Positions 18,037 to 27,611 of a stretch of 64,000 bases of DNA are shown here, in pieces (within the stretch, counting starts at the first letter, position 1; the number at the start of each line of letters is the position of its first letter). The position numbers and the translations under genes are program-made. Origin of the DNA: Salinisphaera japonica YTM-1 (GTDB lineage Bacteria; Pseudomonadota; Gammaproteobacteria; Nevskiales; Salinisphaeraceae). The notes beneath the pieces were generated by a model that saw only the letters and a program-made list of their open reading frames with translations, did not search any database and was not told the DNA's origin. Where the stretch lies: contig NZ_AYKG01000005.1 in NCBI RefSeq assembly GCF_003788585.1, positions 17,140-81,139 on the forward strand. The letters are read 5' to 3'.

Positions 18037-20124
18037 ATGAGTGAAACCCCTGACGTACCCGCCCCGAGTGCTTTCGATGCCCCCGAGCTGTTCATCAACC
18101 GCGAGTTGTCGCTGCTCGAGTTCAATGATCGGGTGCTTGAACAGGCGATCGATACGGGCGTGCCGCTGCTTGAGCGGCTGAAGTTCCTGTGTATCTCCTC
18201 GACCAATCTGGACGAGTTCTTCGAGGTGCGCGTGGCCGGGCTCAAACAAAAGGCCGAGCTGTCCAATCCGCCCACCGATGCCGACTCGCGCTCGCCGCGC
18301 GAGGTGCTGCGCGCGGTCTCCCAGCGCACGCATACCCTGGTCGACAAGCAGTACCAGACGCTCAACAAGGCCCTGATCCCGGCGCTGGAAGCCGAGAACA
18401 TCCGGTTTCTGCGGCGTGCGGAATGGAAGCCCGAGCAGCGCGCCTGGCTGGATCGCTACTTCGAGGAAGAGCTGTTGCCGGTGATCAGCCCGATCGGCCT
18501 GGACCCGGCGCATCCGTTTCCGCGCATTCTGAACAAGTCGCTGAACTTCATCGTGGATCTGGACGGCACCGATGCCTTCGGGCGCAAGATCGCGCATGCG
18601 GTGGTCCAGGCCCCCAGAGCGCTGCCGCGGGTGATCCAGCTGCCACCGAGTGAGACCGACAGCGGCCCGTACGATTTCGTCTTTCTGTCGTCGGTGATCC
18701 ACGAGCATGTGGGCGATCTGTTTCCCAGCATGGATGCCCGTGGCTGCTATCAGTTCCGGGTGACCCGCAACTCGGATCTGTATGTCGATGAAGAAGAGGT
18801 CGAGGATCTGCTGCGCGCGGTCGAGGGCGAGCTACCGGGCCGGCGCTACGGCGACTGTGTGCGCCTGGAGGTGGCCCACAACTGCCCGGAAAAACTCAGC
18901 GATTATCTGTTGGGCCGGTTTCTGCTCTCCAAGGACGATCTGTACCAGGTCAACGGTCCGGTCAACGTCAACCGCCTGATGTCGGTGCTGGACGCGGTGG
19001 ACCGTCCGGATCTGAAATATCCGGCGTTTTCGCCGCGCCTGCCGCAGTTGATGAGCCCCTCGGGGGATATCTTTGCCGCGATTCGCGACGAAGACGTGCT
19101 GCTGCATCACCCGTTCGATTCGTTTTTGCCGGTCATTGAATTCGTGCGGCGTGCCGGCGAAGACCCGCATGTGCTGGCGATCAAGCAGACGCTGTATCGC
19201 ACCGGCCCGGAATCCGCGGTGGTCGATGCCCTGGTGGGTGCGGCCAAGGCCGGCAAGGAAGTCACGGTGGTGGTCGAGCTGCGGGCCCGCTTTGATGAGG
19301 CCGACAATATCGCGCTGGCCAATCGCCTGCAGGCCGCCGGTGCGCATATCGTCTATGGCGTGGTGGGTTACAAGACCCACGCCAAGATGACGCTGATCGT
19401 ACGCCGCGAGACCGATGGCCTGGTCAATTACGTGCATCTGGGCACGGGCAACTATCATCCCAAGACCGCACGGCTGTATACCGATTACGGCCTGTTTTCC
19501 TGTGATCCGGCACTGGGCAATGACGTCCACGAGATGTTTCTGCAGCTCACGAGCCTGGGTAAGGTATCGGGCATGGCGCGCATCATCGATGCGCCGTTTC
19601 GGCTGCACGCGGCCATTCTCGAAAAGATCGCCCGCGAGGCCGACAACGCCGCGGCCGGCAAGCCGGCACGGATCGTGGCCAAGATGAATTCGCTGGTCGA
19701 GCCGCAGGCGATTCGTGCGCTGTACGCCGCCTCCTGTGCCGGGGTGCAGATCGACCTGGTGGTGCGGGGGATCTGTTGCCTGCGCCCGGGCGTTTCGGGC
19801 GTGTCGGAAAATATCCGTGTGCGCTCGATCGTGGGGCGGTTTCTCGAACACACGCGGGTCTTTCATTTTGCGGGTGGTGGCGCGCCCGAAATCTATCTGG
19901 CCAGTGCCGACTGGATGGATCGTAACTTCTTTCGTCGCGTGGAGACCTGTTTCCCCGTCGAACGGGGGCCATTGTATGATCGGGTCGAGCGCGAGCTGTC
20001 GCTGTATCTGGCCGATAACAGCAACGCCTGGCTACTGGGCGCGGACGGCACTTATACGCCGGCCCAGCCCGGCGATGACGAAGAGCTGGCCGTACAGCGA
20101 CGTTTGATGGAGGGGCCGGGGTGA
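18037..20124 (+). CDS. ppk1: polyphosphate kinase 1
   Basis: 695 residues, normal Ppk1 length. The N-domain has FINRELSLLEFNDRVLEQA; the catalytic core has KTHAKMTLIVRRE with the autophosphorylated His, GTGNYHPKTARLYTDYG and the C-terminal RIVAKMNSLVEP and GGAPEIYLASADWMDRNFF motifs. It polymerises the gamma-phosphate of ATP into polyphosphate, reversibly, at the membrane. No ppx exopolyphosphatase or pho box is seen nearby. It is divergent from the phzF gene and 136 bp before the SYLF gene. Confidence 0.96.
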   Translation: MSETPDVPAPSAFDAPELFINRELSLLEFNDRVLEQAIDTGVPLLERLKFLCISSTNLDEFFEVRVAGLKQKAELSNPPTDADSRSPREVLRAVSQRTHTLVDKQYQTLNKALIPALEAENIRFLRRAEWKPEQRAWLDRYFEEELLPVISPIGLDPAHPFPRILNKSLNFIVDLDGTDAFGRKIAHAVVQAPRALPRVIQLPPSETDSGPYDFVFLSSVIHEHVGDLFPSMDARGCYQFRVTRNSDLYVDEEEVEDLLRAVEGELPGRRYGDCVRLEVAHNCPEKLSDYLLGRFLLSKDDLYQVNGPVNVNRLMSVLDAVDRPDLKYPAFSPRLPQLMSPSGDIFAAIRDEDVLLHHPFDSFLPVIEFVRRAGEDPHVLAIKQTLYRTGPESAVVDALVGAAKAGKEVTVVVELRARFDEADNIALANRLQAAGAHIVYGVVGYKTHAKMTLIVRRETDGLVNYVHLGTGNYHPKTARLYTDYGLFSCDPALGNDVHEMFLQLTSLGKVSGMARIIDAPFRLHAAILEKIAREADNAAAGKPARIVAKMNSLVEPQAIRALYAASCAGVQIDLVVRGICCLRPGVSGVSENIRVRSIVGRFLEHTRVFHFAGGGAPEIYLASADWMDRNFFRRVETCFPVERGPLYDRVERELSLYLADNSNAWLLGADGTYTPAQPGDDEELAVQRRLMEGPG

Positions 20125-20260
20125 GCACAGCGCATGGCATATTCAGGGGATCGGTGCCGGCCCGCTGTGGTCTATTGATACCCAAGGCGATCGACACGCG
20201 TCGATCGATGCGTTCCCGCGGCAGGTAATCGCCCGCCGCCCAACCAGTGATGCACAGCCT

Positions 20261-21253
20261 ATGAAACTTTGGAAACGGGCAGGCGCGATTCTGTGCCTGA
20301 TGGCCATGACGGCCGTAACGACGGCCCAGGCCGATATCGCCGAAAACGATGCCGCACAGCGCCTGGATGATGCCACCAGCGTGTTGCAGCAGTTCGTCAA
20401 CATCCCGGAAAACGCGGTGCCGCAGGCGCTGTTGCGCCAGGCCTACGGCGTGGCCGTGATTCCCAGCGTGTTCAAGATCAGCTTTTTGGGCGGCGTGCAG
20501 CGCGGCAAGGGCGTGCTCGCGGTACGCACCCGCGACGGCGGCTGGTCGGATCCAAGCTTCATCACGTTGACCGGCGGGTCCGTGGGCTTTCAGGCCGGCG
20601 TGTCCTCGACCGATATCATTCTGGTGTTCAAGACCCAGCGCAGCGTGGACCGGATCGCCGACGGCCAGATCAGCCTGGGCGGCGATGCCTCGGTGGCTGC
20701 CGGGCCCGTCGGGCGCAGCGTGGGGGCGTCGACCAACATGAGCTTCGATGCCGAGGTCTATTCCTACTCGCGCTCACGCGGCCTGTTCGGCGGTGTATCG
20801 CTGGGCGGGGCCCGGCTTGGTATCGACAAGGACGCCAACTGGCTGTTCTATAACGAGCCGGGTATCGAGGCTCGCACGCTGCTGCGTCGTGATACCGGCC
20901 AGTCGCTGCCGCAGGCCGGCCAGCGGTTTGTCTATACGCTGAACCAGTACATGCCGCCCTCGAACGACAAGTTCAATTACGACAGCAACACCGGCGGCGG
21001 GCAGCAGACGGCCCCGGCGACGAACCCGTCCAGCGGCGATGCGTCGGGTCGGTCGTCGTCGGACAACAGCCTCAACCAGCGCCAGAACCAGAGCAACAAT
21101 CTGTCCGGCCAGACCCAGCCCTACAACAGCGGCAACGCCGGCAACGGCATCACCGTGCAGCAGGGCGCCAACGATTCGGGGTATCAGGGTACCGGGGCGA
21201 CCTCGGACTACACCGGCGATTCCTCGACGTATCGCAGTGCCGATCAGCAGTAG
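20261..21253 (+). CDS. SYLF-domain (YSC84-type) lipid-binding protein, exported
   Basis: 330 residues: a signal peptide (KRAGAILCLMAMTAVTTAQA), a SYLF domain (about 30-235) with AYGVAVIPSVFKISFLGG, RGKGVLAVRTRDGGWSDP and SFDAEVYSYSRSRGLFGG, then a 95-residue low-complexity tail rich in Gln, Asn, Ser, Gly and Thr. SYLF domains bind phosphoinositides in eukaryotes; in bacteria the role is unknown, probably at the outer membrane or periplasm. The disordered tail is longer than usual. It is 36 bp before mtgA, so the two may be co-transcribed. Confidence 0.85.
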   Translation: MKLWKRAGAILCLMAMTAVTTAQADIAENDAAQRLDDATSVLQQFVNIPENAVPQALLRQAYGVAVIPSVFKISFLGGVQRGKGVLAVRTRDGGWSDPSFITLTGGSVGFQAGVSSTDIILVFKTQRSVDRIADGQISLGGDASVAAGPVGRSVGASTNMSFDAEVYSYSRSRGLFGGVSLGGARLGIDKDANWLFYNEPGIEARTLLRRDTGQSLPQAGQRFVYTLNQYMPPSNDKFNYDSNTGGGQQTAPATNPSSGDASGRSSSDNSLNQRQNQSNNLSGQTQPYNSGNAGNGITVQQGANDSGYQGTGATSDYTGDSSTYRSADQQ

Positions 21254-21289
21254 GCATCACCCGGGCCGCGGCCTGTCCCGGCGCAACAC

Positions 21290-21985
21290 ATGAAAGGCGT
21301 GCTGCGCTGGGGACTGGCGCTGATCGTGCTGGCAGCTCTGGCGCCGGGGCTGTTGTTGCTGGCTTTTCGGTTCGTGGATCCGCCGACCACGGCGTTCATG
21401 ACCCATGCGCGCCAGCAGTTTGCTGACCAAGGCCAGGCCAGCACGCTGTATCAGCACTGGGTGCCGATCGAGAATATCGCAGCTTGTATGCCCCTGGCCG
21501 TGGTGGCCAGCGAGGATCAGACCTTTCCGGATCATCACGGCTTTGCCTGGAACGCGATCGAAAAAGCCCTGGCGGCCAACGCTCGTGGCAAGGGTATGCG
21601 CGGGGCCAGCACCCTCACCCAGCAGACGGCAAAGAACCTGTTTCTGTGGCCGGCACGGTCTTATATCCGCAAGGGTATCGAGGCTTATGTCACGGTCTGG
21701 ATGACGCTGGTCTGGCCGAAATCCCGTGTGCTGGAGGTCTATCTCAACGTGGCCCAGTTTGGCCCGCGCGTGTTCGGGGTGGATCAGGCCGCACGCCGGT
21801 TTTTCAATCGCGCACCGGGCACGCTCACCCCGCGTCAGTGTGCATCGCTGGCGGCCGTGCTGCCTGCCCCCACGGCATACGATGCCGCGCATCCCAGCGG
21901 GCATGTGGCCAGCCGTATCGACTGGATCCAGGGCCAGATGCGCAATCTGGGCGCCGCTTATCTCGACTCGGTACTGAAACCGTGA
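21290..21985 (+). CDS. mtgA: monofunctional peptidoglycan glycosyltransferase
   Basis: 231 residues: one N-terminal membrane anchor (LRWGLALIVLAALAPGLLLL), then a GT51 domain with ASEDQTFPDHHGF (catalytic Glu), GASTLTQQTAKNLFLW, KSRVLEVYLNVAQFG and ARRFFNR. It polymerises lipid II into glycan strands on the periplasmic face without a transpeptidase domain. Full length for MtgA. The neighbours are not cell-division genes. Confidence 0.95.
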   Translation: MKGVLRWGLALIVLAALAPGLLLLAFRFVDPPTTAFMTHARQQFADQGQASTLYQHWVPIENIAACMPLAVVASEDQTFPDHHGFAWNAIEKALAANARGKGMRGASTLTQQTAKNLFLWPARSYIRKGIEAYVTVWMTLVWPKSRVLEVYLNVAQFGPRVFGVDQAARRFFNRAPGTLTPRQCASLAAVLPAPTAYDAAHPSGHVASRIDWIQGQMRNLGAAYLDSVLKP

Positions 21986-22025
21986 ACGCACTACACTGCG
22001 CCTCGTTTTTCATGATCGTATCGAT

Positions 22026-23045
22026 ATGCTGACCACCAGCGCGTTCAAGCCGGCTTTCTGGCTGGCCAATCCGCATGCTCAAACGGTGTTTGCGGCCAAG
22101 GCCAGGCCGATGCCGCGTTTGTCGCCCCGCGCCGAGCGGCTCGAGCTGGCCGACGGCGATTTTCTCGATCTGTCGTGGATCGAGCGTGCCGACACGCCGG
22201 CCGAGGCGCCGGTGGTCATTGTGCTGCACGGGCTGACGGGCTCGCTCGACTCGAAATATGCGCGTGGGCTGCTGGCGCGTATCGATGCCCACGGCGGGCG
22301 CGGCGTGCTGCTGCATTTTCGTGGCTCGGCGGTGCCCAATCGTCTGCCCCGGGCGTATCACTCGGGCGAGACGCGCGATCTGGCTTATGTCATCGATCAT
22401 GTACGCCGCACATATCCGGGCGCGCCGCTGGCCGGCGTGGGCTACAGCCTGGGCGGCAACGTGCTGCTGAAATATCTGGGCGAGCAGGGGGAGCGCTCGC
22501 CGCTGGCCTGTGCCACGGCGGTGTCGGTGCCTTATGATCTGGCGGCCTGTGGCCAGGCGATCAAGCAGGGCTTGTCGCGTTTTTATCAGGCGCATCTGCT
22601 GGCTGGTATGCGCGCGGTGGTACGCGCCAAGCAGGCGGCCGGGGTCTATGCCGGCGGTGTCGTCTTGCCCGAGCTGGACGGGCTGACCGATTTCGCCAGC
22701 TTCGATGATGCCGTGACCGCACCACTGAACGGCTTTGTCGATGCCGCCGATTACTATGCCCGCTCGAGCAGCCGCGGCTTCCTGGGGGCGATCCGTACGC
22801 CGACATTGATGCTGCACGCCCGGGATGATCCGTTCATGTCGCCGTCGGTCGTGCCGGGCGAGGACGAGCTCTCCGATGCCCTGCGTCTGGAAGTGTCCGC
22901 CGGCGGCGGCCATGTCGGTTTCGTGGCCGGTGATCGGCTGGGCCGGCCGGTGTACTGGCTCGAGCAGCGGATTCCGGCGTATCTGCGTGCGTACCTGCCG
23001 GGGTTCGAGCCGCGTGTGGCGGCCTCGGTTGTCCCCACGCCCTGA
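22026..23045 (+). CDS. YheT family alpha/beta hydrolase
   Basis: 339 residues starting with the family hallmark AFWLANPHAQTVFAA. The hydrolase core follows: HGLTGSLDSKYARG, HFRGSAVPNRLPRAYHSGET, the Ser elbow GYSLGGNVLLKYLGE, the acid in LHARDDPFM and the His in GGHVGFV. Relatives (YheT; eukaryotic ABHD1/2/3) act on lipid esters; E. coli YheT has no settled role. Cytoplasmic. It ends 6 bp before the glycosyltransferase gene, so co-translation is likely. Confidence 0.9.
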   Translation: MLTTSAFKPAFWLANPHAQTVFAAKARPMPRLSPRAERLELADGDFLDLSWIERADTPAEAPVVIVLHGLTGSLDSKYARGLLARIDAHGGRGVLLHFRGSAVPNRLPRAYHSGETRDLAYVIDHVRRTYPGAPLAGVGYSLGGNVLLKYLGEQGERSPLACATAVSVPYDLAACGQAIKQGLSRFYQAHLLAGMRAVVRAKQAAGVYAGGVVLPELDGLTDFASFDDAVTAPLNGFVDAADYYARSSSRGFLGAIRTPTLMLHARDDPFMSPSVVPGEDELSDALRLEVSAGGGHVGFVAGDRLGRPVYWLEQRIPAYLRAYLPGFEPRVAASVVPTP

Positions 23046-23050
23046 GCGTC

Positions 23051-24103
23051 GTGTCGGATCTGCGGATCGTTGTTCCCACGCTCGACGAGGCCGAGACGTT
23101 GCCGGGCCTGCTCGCGGATCTGGCCGCGCAACGCGGTGTTGATTTCGAGGTCGTGATTGCCGATGGCGGCTCACGCGATGCGACCGTGGCCATCGCCCGG
23201 GCCGACGGGCGGCGCTGTATCGAGTGCGCGCCCGGCCGGGGCCATCAGATGAATCAGGGGGCTTTGGATTTCACCGGCCGCTGGCTGTTGTTCCTGCACG
23301 CCGATACGCGCCTGGTCAGTATCGACCAGCTGGCTGACGCGGTAGCCGCGCTGGCCGGCGCACCCGAGACCACGGCCGGTCACTTCGCGCTTTCCTTTGC
23401 GCTGGACGGCGTGCCGGCGCGCGGTTTGTTGTATCGCTACATGGCGGCCAAGACCCGAACCAATCGGCGCCATACCATCAACGGCGACCAGGGCTGTCTG
23501 ATTCGTCGCGGGTTTTTCATGGCCCTGGGCGGTTACGACACGCAGCTGTCGTTTCTCGAGGATCAACGCCTGGCCGGACGCATACACGACGCCGGGCACT
23601 GGCAGCTTCTGCCTCACGCGGTGATCACCTCGGCGCGCCGCTTCGAGCGCGAGGGCCGCCTGCGGCGTTATGCGCTGATGGGCCTGATCATGGCCATGTA
23701 CGTCGGTGAGCTGGAGACCTTTTTCACCACCGCCGATACGATCTATGCCCCGCAGAGCACGACCGGACGGCTGCAACTCGCCCCGTATTTCAAGCACGCG
23801 CTGGCGGTCATCGAGGCCGCTGGCCCGGCGCGTGGCGCCTGTGCGCTTTGGCATATTGCCGGTGTTGTCCACGGCGAGGCCTGGCAGCTGCGTCTAGCGT
23901 TTGTCGTGGCGCTGGGCCGGGGCGCGGACGCCGAGGGCCCGGCGAAACTCGCCCGCGGGGCACGGTCTCTGTCATCCTCGGCGCTGGCACAACCTGTGCA
24001 CGTTACAGCACATGTTGTTTTATTCTTCGCGTTGGCAGTCGCGGTCTTTGGCCCGCTGGCCTGTCTGCGTCTATTTTCGGGCGGGCGCGTGCGCCGGCCT
24101 TGA
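23051..24103 (+). CDS. GT2 glycosyltransferase, TIGR04283-like
   Basis: 350 residues from GTG 23051, 6 bp after the hydrolase stop. An N-terminal GT-A domain has IVVPTLDEAETLPGLLADL, an IADGGSRDAT nucleotide site, a FLHADTRL motif in place of the usual DxD, and NGDQGCLIRRGFF with GGYDTQLSFLEDQ near 140-170. This matches the TIGR04283 family, in databases called arsenosugar-biosynthesis glycosyltransferase; no arsenic genes are here, so that name should not be taken as function. The last 110 residues are a helical extension with one membrane segment (AHVVLFFALAVAVFGPLACL), suggesting inner-membrane attachment. Confidence 0.8.
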   Translation: MSDLRIVVPTLDEAETLPGLLADLAAQRGVDFEVVIADGGSRDATVAIARADGRRCIECAPGRGHQMNQGALDFTGRWLLFLHADTRLVSIDQLADAVAALAGAPETTAGHFALSFALDGVPARGLLYRYMAAKTRTNRRHTINGDQGCLIRRGFFMALGGYDTQLSFLEDQRLAGRIHDAGHWQLLPHAVITSARRFEREGRLRRYALMGLIMAMYVGELETFFTTADTIYAPQSTTGRLQLAPYFKHALAVIEAAGPARGACALWHIAGVVHGEAWQLRLAFVVALGRGADAEGPAKLARGARSLSSSALAQPVHVTAHVVLFFALAVAVFGPLACLRLFSGGRVRRP

Positions 24104-24116
24104 TTGCGAGGGGTCA

Positions 24117-25295
24117 ATGACCGACCGGATTGATGCGCCGACCTGGTCGGCCGAACAGTATCGTCGTTGCCTGGAGGGCGCGCTGGGCGTGCCGTTCGTG
24201 GGGGGCAACAAGGTCGATGTGCTGGTCAACGGCGATCGTATCTTTCCGCCGATGATCGAGGCCATCGAGGCCGCCGAACACACGGTCGAGTTTCTTACCT
24301 TCATCTACTGGCAGGGCGATGTCGCCAGCCGAATCGGCCAGGCCCTGGCCGATCGGGCACGGGCCGGGGTGGCCGTGCGCGTGCTGCTCGATGCCTTCGG
24401 CGCGCAATGGATGCAGCAAGAGGTGATCGACCACCTGCGCGAGGCCGGCGTCGAGATCGCCTGGTTTCGGCCCAAGGCACGCTGGCGCGTCTGGCAGATC
24501 GATAACCGCACCCATCGCAAGATACTGGTGGTGGATGATCGCGTGGGCTTCACCGGCGGCGTGGGCATAGCCGCGGAATGGGAGGGCGATACCCGTAACC
24601 CCGACGAATGGCGCGAGACACACTTTCGTATCGAGGGCCCGGCCGTGGACGGGCTACGCGCGGCCTTTGTCTCCAACTGGGTGGAGGCCGGGCGTGCCGG
24701 CCATGATCTGTTTCGGGCACTGGCACCGCAGCCCATGGCCGGGGATATCGCGCTCCAGGTGATCCGTACCTCGGCCGCCGTGGCCTATAGCGACGTAGCC
24801 ACGATCTTTCGCCTGGCGCTGACCGTGAGCCAGCGTCGCCTGCGTGTGGCTACCGGGTATTTCGTGCCCGACGAAGCACTCATGACGCTCATGGAAGAGG
24901 CCGTGGGGCGGGGCGTGGTCATCGACGTGCTCATGCCCGGCCCACACAACGATTCCCGGGTGGCCACGATGGCCGCCGAGGCCACGTTCGAGCGCTTGAG
25001 CGCGGCCGGGATCAATCTGTATCGCTTCCAGCCGTCGATGATGCACACCAAGACCGTGCTCATTGATGAGCAGGTCGTCATCGTGGGCTCGGCCAATTTC
25101 AATCATCGCTCGATGGGCAAGGATGACGAGATCGTGGTCACCGCGGTGGATGCCGGACTGGCTCGCCGGATGTCCGATGACTACGACCATGACCTGACCC
25201 GCTCGAAACACATCACCCACGCCGAATGGGTCAAGCGTGGATTGTGGCAGCGCCTGCGCGAGTGGTTGGGCTCGCGTCTGGCCTCCCAGGCCTGA
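24117..25295 (+). CDS. phospholipase D-like cardiolipin synthase (ClsB type)
   Basis: 392 residues from ATG 24117 with a GAGGGG ribosome site; the open frame extends 72 codons upstream, over the end of the previous gene, without family similarity. Two HKD motifs are present: HRKILVVDDRVGFTGG near 145 and HTKTVLIDEQVVIVGSANFN near 310, with the His-Lys-Asp residues of both active-site halves intact. There are no N-terminal membrane helices, as in ClsB and unlike ClsA. It probably condenses phosphatidylglycerol with another phospholipid. The start lies 13 bp after the glycosyltransferase stop. Confidence 0.88.
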   Translation: MTDRIDAPTWSAEQYRRCLEGALGVPFVGGNKVDVLVNGDRIFPPMIEAIEAAEHTVEFLTFIYWQGDVASRIGQALADRARAGVAVRVLLDAFGAQWMQQEVIDHLREAGVEIAWFRPKARWRVWQIDNRTHRKILVVDDRVGFTGGVGIAAEWEGDTRNPDEWRETHFRIEGPAVDGLRAAFVSNWVEAGRAGHDLFRALAPQPMAGDIALQVIRTSAAVAYSDVATIFRLALTVSQRRLRVATGYFVPDEALMTLMEEAVGRGVVIDVLMPGPHNDSRVATMAAEATFERLSAAGINLYRFQPSMMHTKTVLIDEQVVIVGSANFNHRSMGKDDEIVVTAVDAGLARRMSDDYDHDLTRSKHITHAEWVKRGLWQRLREWLGSRLASQA

Positions 25296-25300
25296 ACCCC

Positions 25301-25340
25301 GTCGGGGGCGTGGCTGCTACTGCAGCCACCGCCCCTGACG
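25301..25340 (+). terminator. GC-rich hairpin after the ClsB-like gene
   Basis: A perfect 8-bp stem GTGGCTGC / GCAGCCAC around a TACT loop, extended by a GC-rich lower helix. There is no T run, so it is a weak or rho-assisted terminator or an mRNA 3' stabiliser; it starts 6 bp after the stop codon. Confidence 0.5.
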
Positions 25341-25348
25341 ACACGTCA

Positions 25349-25631
25349 TAGGGCCTGTTGCCGTTTCATGCGAGCCCGCGCCAAGCGCTGTTTTGCGGCA
25401 AGACGAGGCGTAGCCCACTTAGCGTGTCATTCTGCGCTAGTGGGCTGGAACGCTGTATTGCCGCAAAAAAGCGCTTGTCCCAAAGGGTTGGGCCGCCCAT
25501 AAAAATTAACGATGGGCGCCCTGACTGCGTTGCGAGTCTTGATCGTGACACGCCACGATGCGGCGACTCGCGCCTTGCAGGACACGATTTGCGGTCTCCA
25601 ACACGGCGCTCGCATGAAACGGCAACAGGCC

Positions 25632-25634
<3 letters not shown>
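25349..25634. mobile_element. MITE-like element with perfect 27-bp inverted ends at a TA target
   Basis: Bases 25349-25375 are the exact reverse complement of 25608-25634. The outer TA at each end fits a duplicated TA target, leaving a 282-bp element that begins GGGCCTGTTGCC. The inside is almost all hairpin: a nested stem from about 25381 to 25478 (outer arms matching in 19 of 20 positions, inner arms AGCCCACT / AGTGGGCT), an arm pair around 25515-25545 and a third stem-loop near 25533-25577 (GCGAGTC / GACTCGC with ATCGTG / CACGAT). There is no transposase; open frames inside have no family similarity. TA targeting suggests mobilisation by an IS630- or IS5-type transposase. The right TA belongs to the stop codon of glnK at 25632. 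Confidence 0.82.
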
Positions 25635-26030
<396 letters not shown>

Positions 26031-26042
26031 CTATCATGCATG

Positions 26043-27356
26043 CTATAGATCATAACCGCGTTCTTCGTGCTCGCTGATATCCAGACCGATATCTTCTTCT
26101 TCCTGTCCGATACGCAGGCCCACCACGGCGCCGATGATCTTGAGCAGCGCCCAGGTCGCGACCGCCGTGTACACAAGTACCGCGATCAGCCCGATGAACT
26201 GAACGCCCAGCTGGCCGCCGATGCCTGACACTGCATCCGACAGACCATAGCCCGAAAACGGGCCCAGCGTGGTCGCGGCGAACACGCCGGCCAGGATCGT
26301 ACCCAGCATGCCGCCCACGCCGTGTACTGGAAACACATCCAGTGAATCATCGATGCGCAGGGTGCGCTCGACGAACAACGTGGCCACGAAACACACCCAG
26401 CCCGCGGCCAGGCCGATCACGATCGCTCCGGCCGGGCCGACATAGCCGGCCGCCGGCGTGATCGTACCCAGGCCCGCGACCATGCCGGTCACGATACCCA
26501 GCACGCTGGGCTTGCCGAAACGGATCCACTCCGAGGCCATCCAGGCGATACAGCCGGCGGCGGCGGCCAGGTGGGTGACCAGCATGGCGGTCACGCCCTG
26601 GGCGTTGGCGGCCAGCGCCGAGCCGCCGTTGAAACCGAACCAGCCGACCCAGAGCATGCCCGCACCTGAAACCGTCATGGTCAGGTTGTGCGGGGCCATC
26701 GCGCGTTTCTGAAAGCCGGCCCGCGGGCCGAGAACGACCGCGCCCACGAGTGCGGCCACGCCGGCGGTGATATGCACCACGGTGCCGCCGGCGAAATCCA
26801 GCATGCCCATCTGGCCGAGCCAGCCGCCACCCCAGACCCAGTGCACGACCGGCACATAGACCACGAGCAGCCAGAGCGAGGAGAACCAGAGCAGGGCAGA
26901 AAACCGCAGCCGCTCGGCAAACCCGCCGATGATCAGCGCCGGCGTGATCACGGCGAACGTCATCTGATACAGCACGAACAACAGCGCGGGGATCGTGCCG
27001 TTGACGTCGTCACGCCCGATACCCATCAAGAACACGTTGGACAGATCGCCGATGAAGGCGCCGCTGCCGGAGAACGCCAGCGAATACCCCACGGCGAACC
27101 AGAGCAACGAGGCCACCGCACAGATGGCGAAACACTGCATCAGCACGGACAGCACGTTGCGCGAGCGCACCAGCCCGCCATAAAACAGCGCCAGGCCGGG
27201 CAGGGTCATGAACAGCACGAGAGCGGTGGAGATCATCACCCAGGCCGTATCGGCCTTGTCTATCTCGTCGCCCTGGGCCCAGGCAGGGCAGGTCACGAAA
27301 GCAGCAAGCAGCAGAACGAGAAGCCGAAGCCGCCCACGAGATAGAAGAAACGACAT
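26043..27356 (-). CDS. amtB: ammonium transporter, signal-peptide type
   Basis: 437 residues from ATG 27356; the frame is open upstream but the cleavable signal peptide (RLRLLVLLLAAFVTCPAWAQ) marks this start, as in E. coli AmtB. Eleven helices are expected. The pore residues are visible: the DFAGGTVVH segment with the first pore His, and VHGVGGMLGTILAG with the second. It conducts ammonia/ammonium across the inner membrane and is gated by GlnK. The C-terminal tail (EEEDIGLDISEHEERGYDL) is the GlnK-binding type. Distinct in sequence from the neighbouring transporter at 27612, so an old duplication or separate acquisition. Confidence 0.94.
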   Translation of the reverse strand: MSFLLSRGRLRLLVLLLAAFVTCPAWAQGDEIDKADTAWVMISTALVLFMTLPGLALFYGGLVRSRNVLSVLMQCFAICAVASLLWFAVGYSLAFSGSGAFIGDLSNVFLMGIGRDDVNGTIPALLFVLYQMTFAVITPALIIGGFAERLRFSALLWFSSLWLLVVYVPVVHWVWGGGWLGQMGMLDFAGGTVVHITAGVAALVGAVVLGPRAGFQKRAMAPHNLTMTVSGAGMLWVGWFGFNGGSALAANAQGVTAMLVTHLAAAAGCIAWMASEWIRFGKPSVLGIVTGMVAGLGTITPAAGYVGPAGAIVIGLAAGWVCFVATLFVERTLRIDDSLDVFPVHGVGGMLGTILAGVFAATTLGPFSGYGLSDAVSGIGGQLGVQFIGLIAVLVYTAVATWALLKIIGAVVGLRIGQEEEDIGLDISEHEERGYDL

Positions 27357-27537
27357 GAGAACGCAGGATGCACAAGTTTGGGTCGGATTATAGCGATGGT
27401 CCGTAGGGCAACGACAAATCGGCCTGTAAGTGCCAGTAAACTGCACTATGACAGCGCGTCTGCGTTATTTTCGTGCAGGCCTGCGGCCGTTCGGCCATGT
27501 TCGCGTATTCACGGCCTGTCCAATCCCGCCAGACACG

Positions 27538-27561
27538 AAAAAGCCCCGTCGAAACGGGGCT
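27538..27561 (-). terminator. rho-independent terminator of the upstream amtB
   Basis: Read leftward, AGCCCCGT-TTCG-ACGGGGCT is an 8-bp stem with a tetraloop followed by five T residues. It lies 51 bp past the stop of the gene at 27612-28895 and separates the two ammonium-transporter units. Confidence 0.88.
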
Positions 27562-27584
27562 GATCGTATTGCGACCAGACGCCC

Positions 27585-27601
27585 TGCACTTTAAAAGTGC
27601 A
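27585..27601. promoter_or_regulatory. NtrC-like palindrome upstream of the second amtB
   Basis: TGCACTTTAAAAGTGCA is a near-perfect 17-bp palindrome with the TGCAC-N7-GTGCA geometry of NtrC enhancer sites; flanking bases extend the symmetry to 12-bp arms (27581-27605). It is about 230 bp upstream of the amtB start at 27356, a normal enhancer distance. Alternatively it is part of the 3' hairpin system of the previous gene. Confidence 0.45.
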
Positions 27602-27611
27602 GGGCCCGGAA

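Noticed and set aside
23051..24103. Arsenosugar biosynthesis role of the glycosyltransferase
   Set aside because: Only the family name suggests it; no arsM or other arsenic gene is in the window.
27420..27435. Sigma-54 promoter for the second amtB as a firm feature
   Set aside because: The -24 box is perfect but the -12 box lacks its essential GC in register, so it is only mentioned as a finding.
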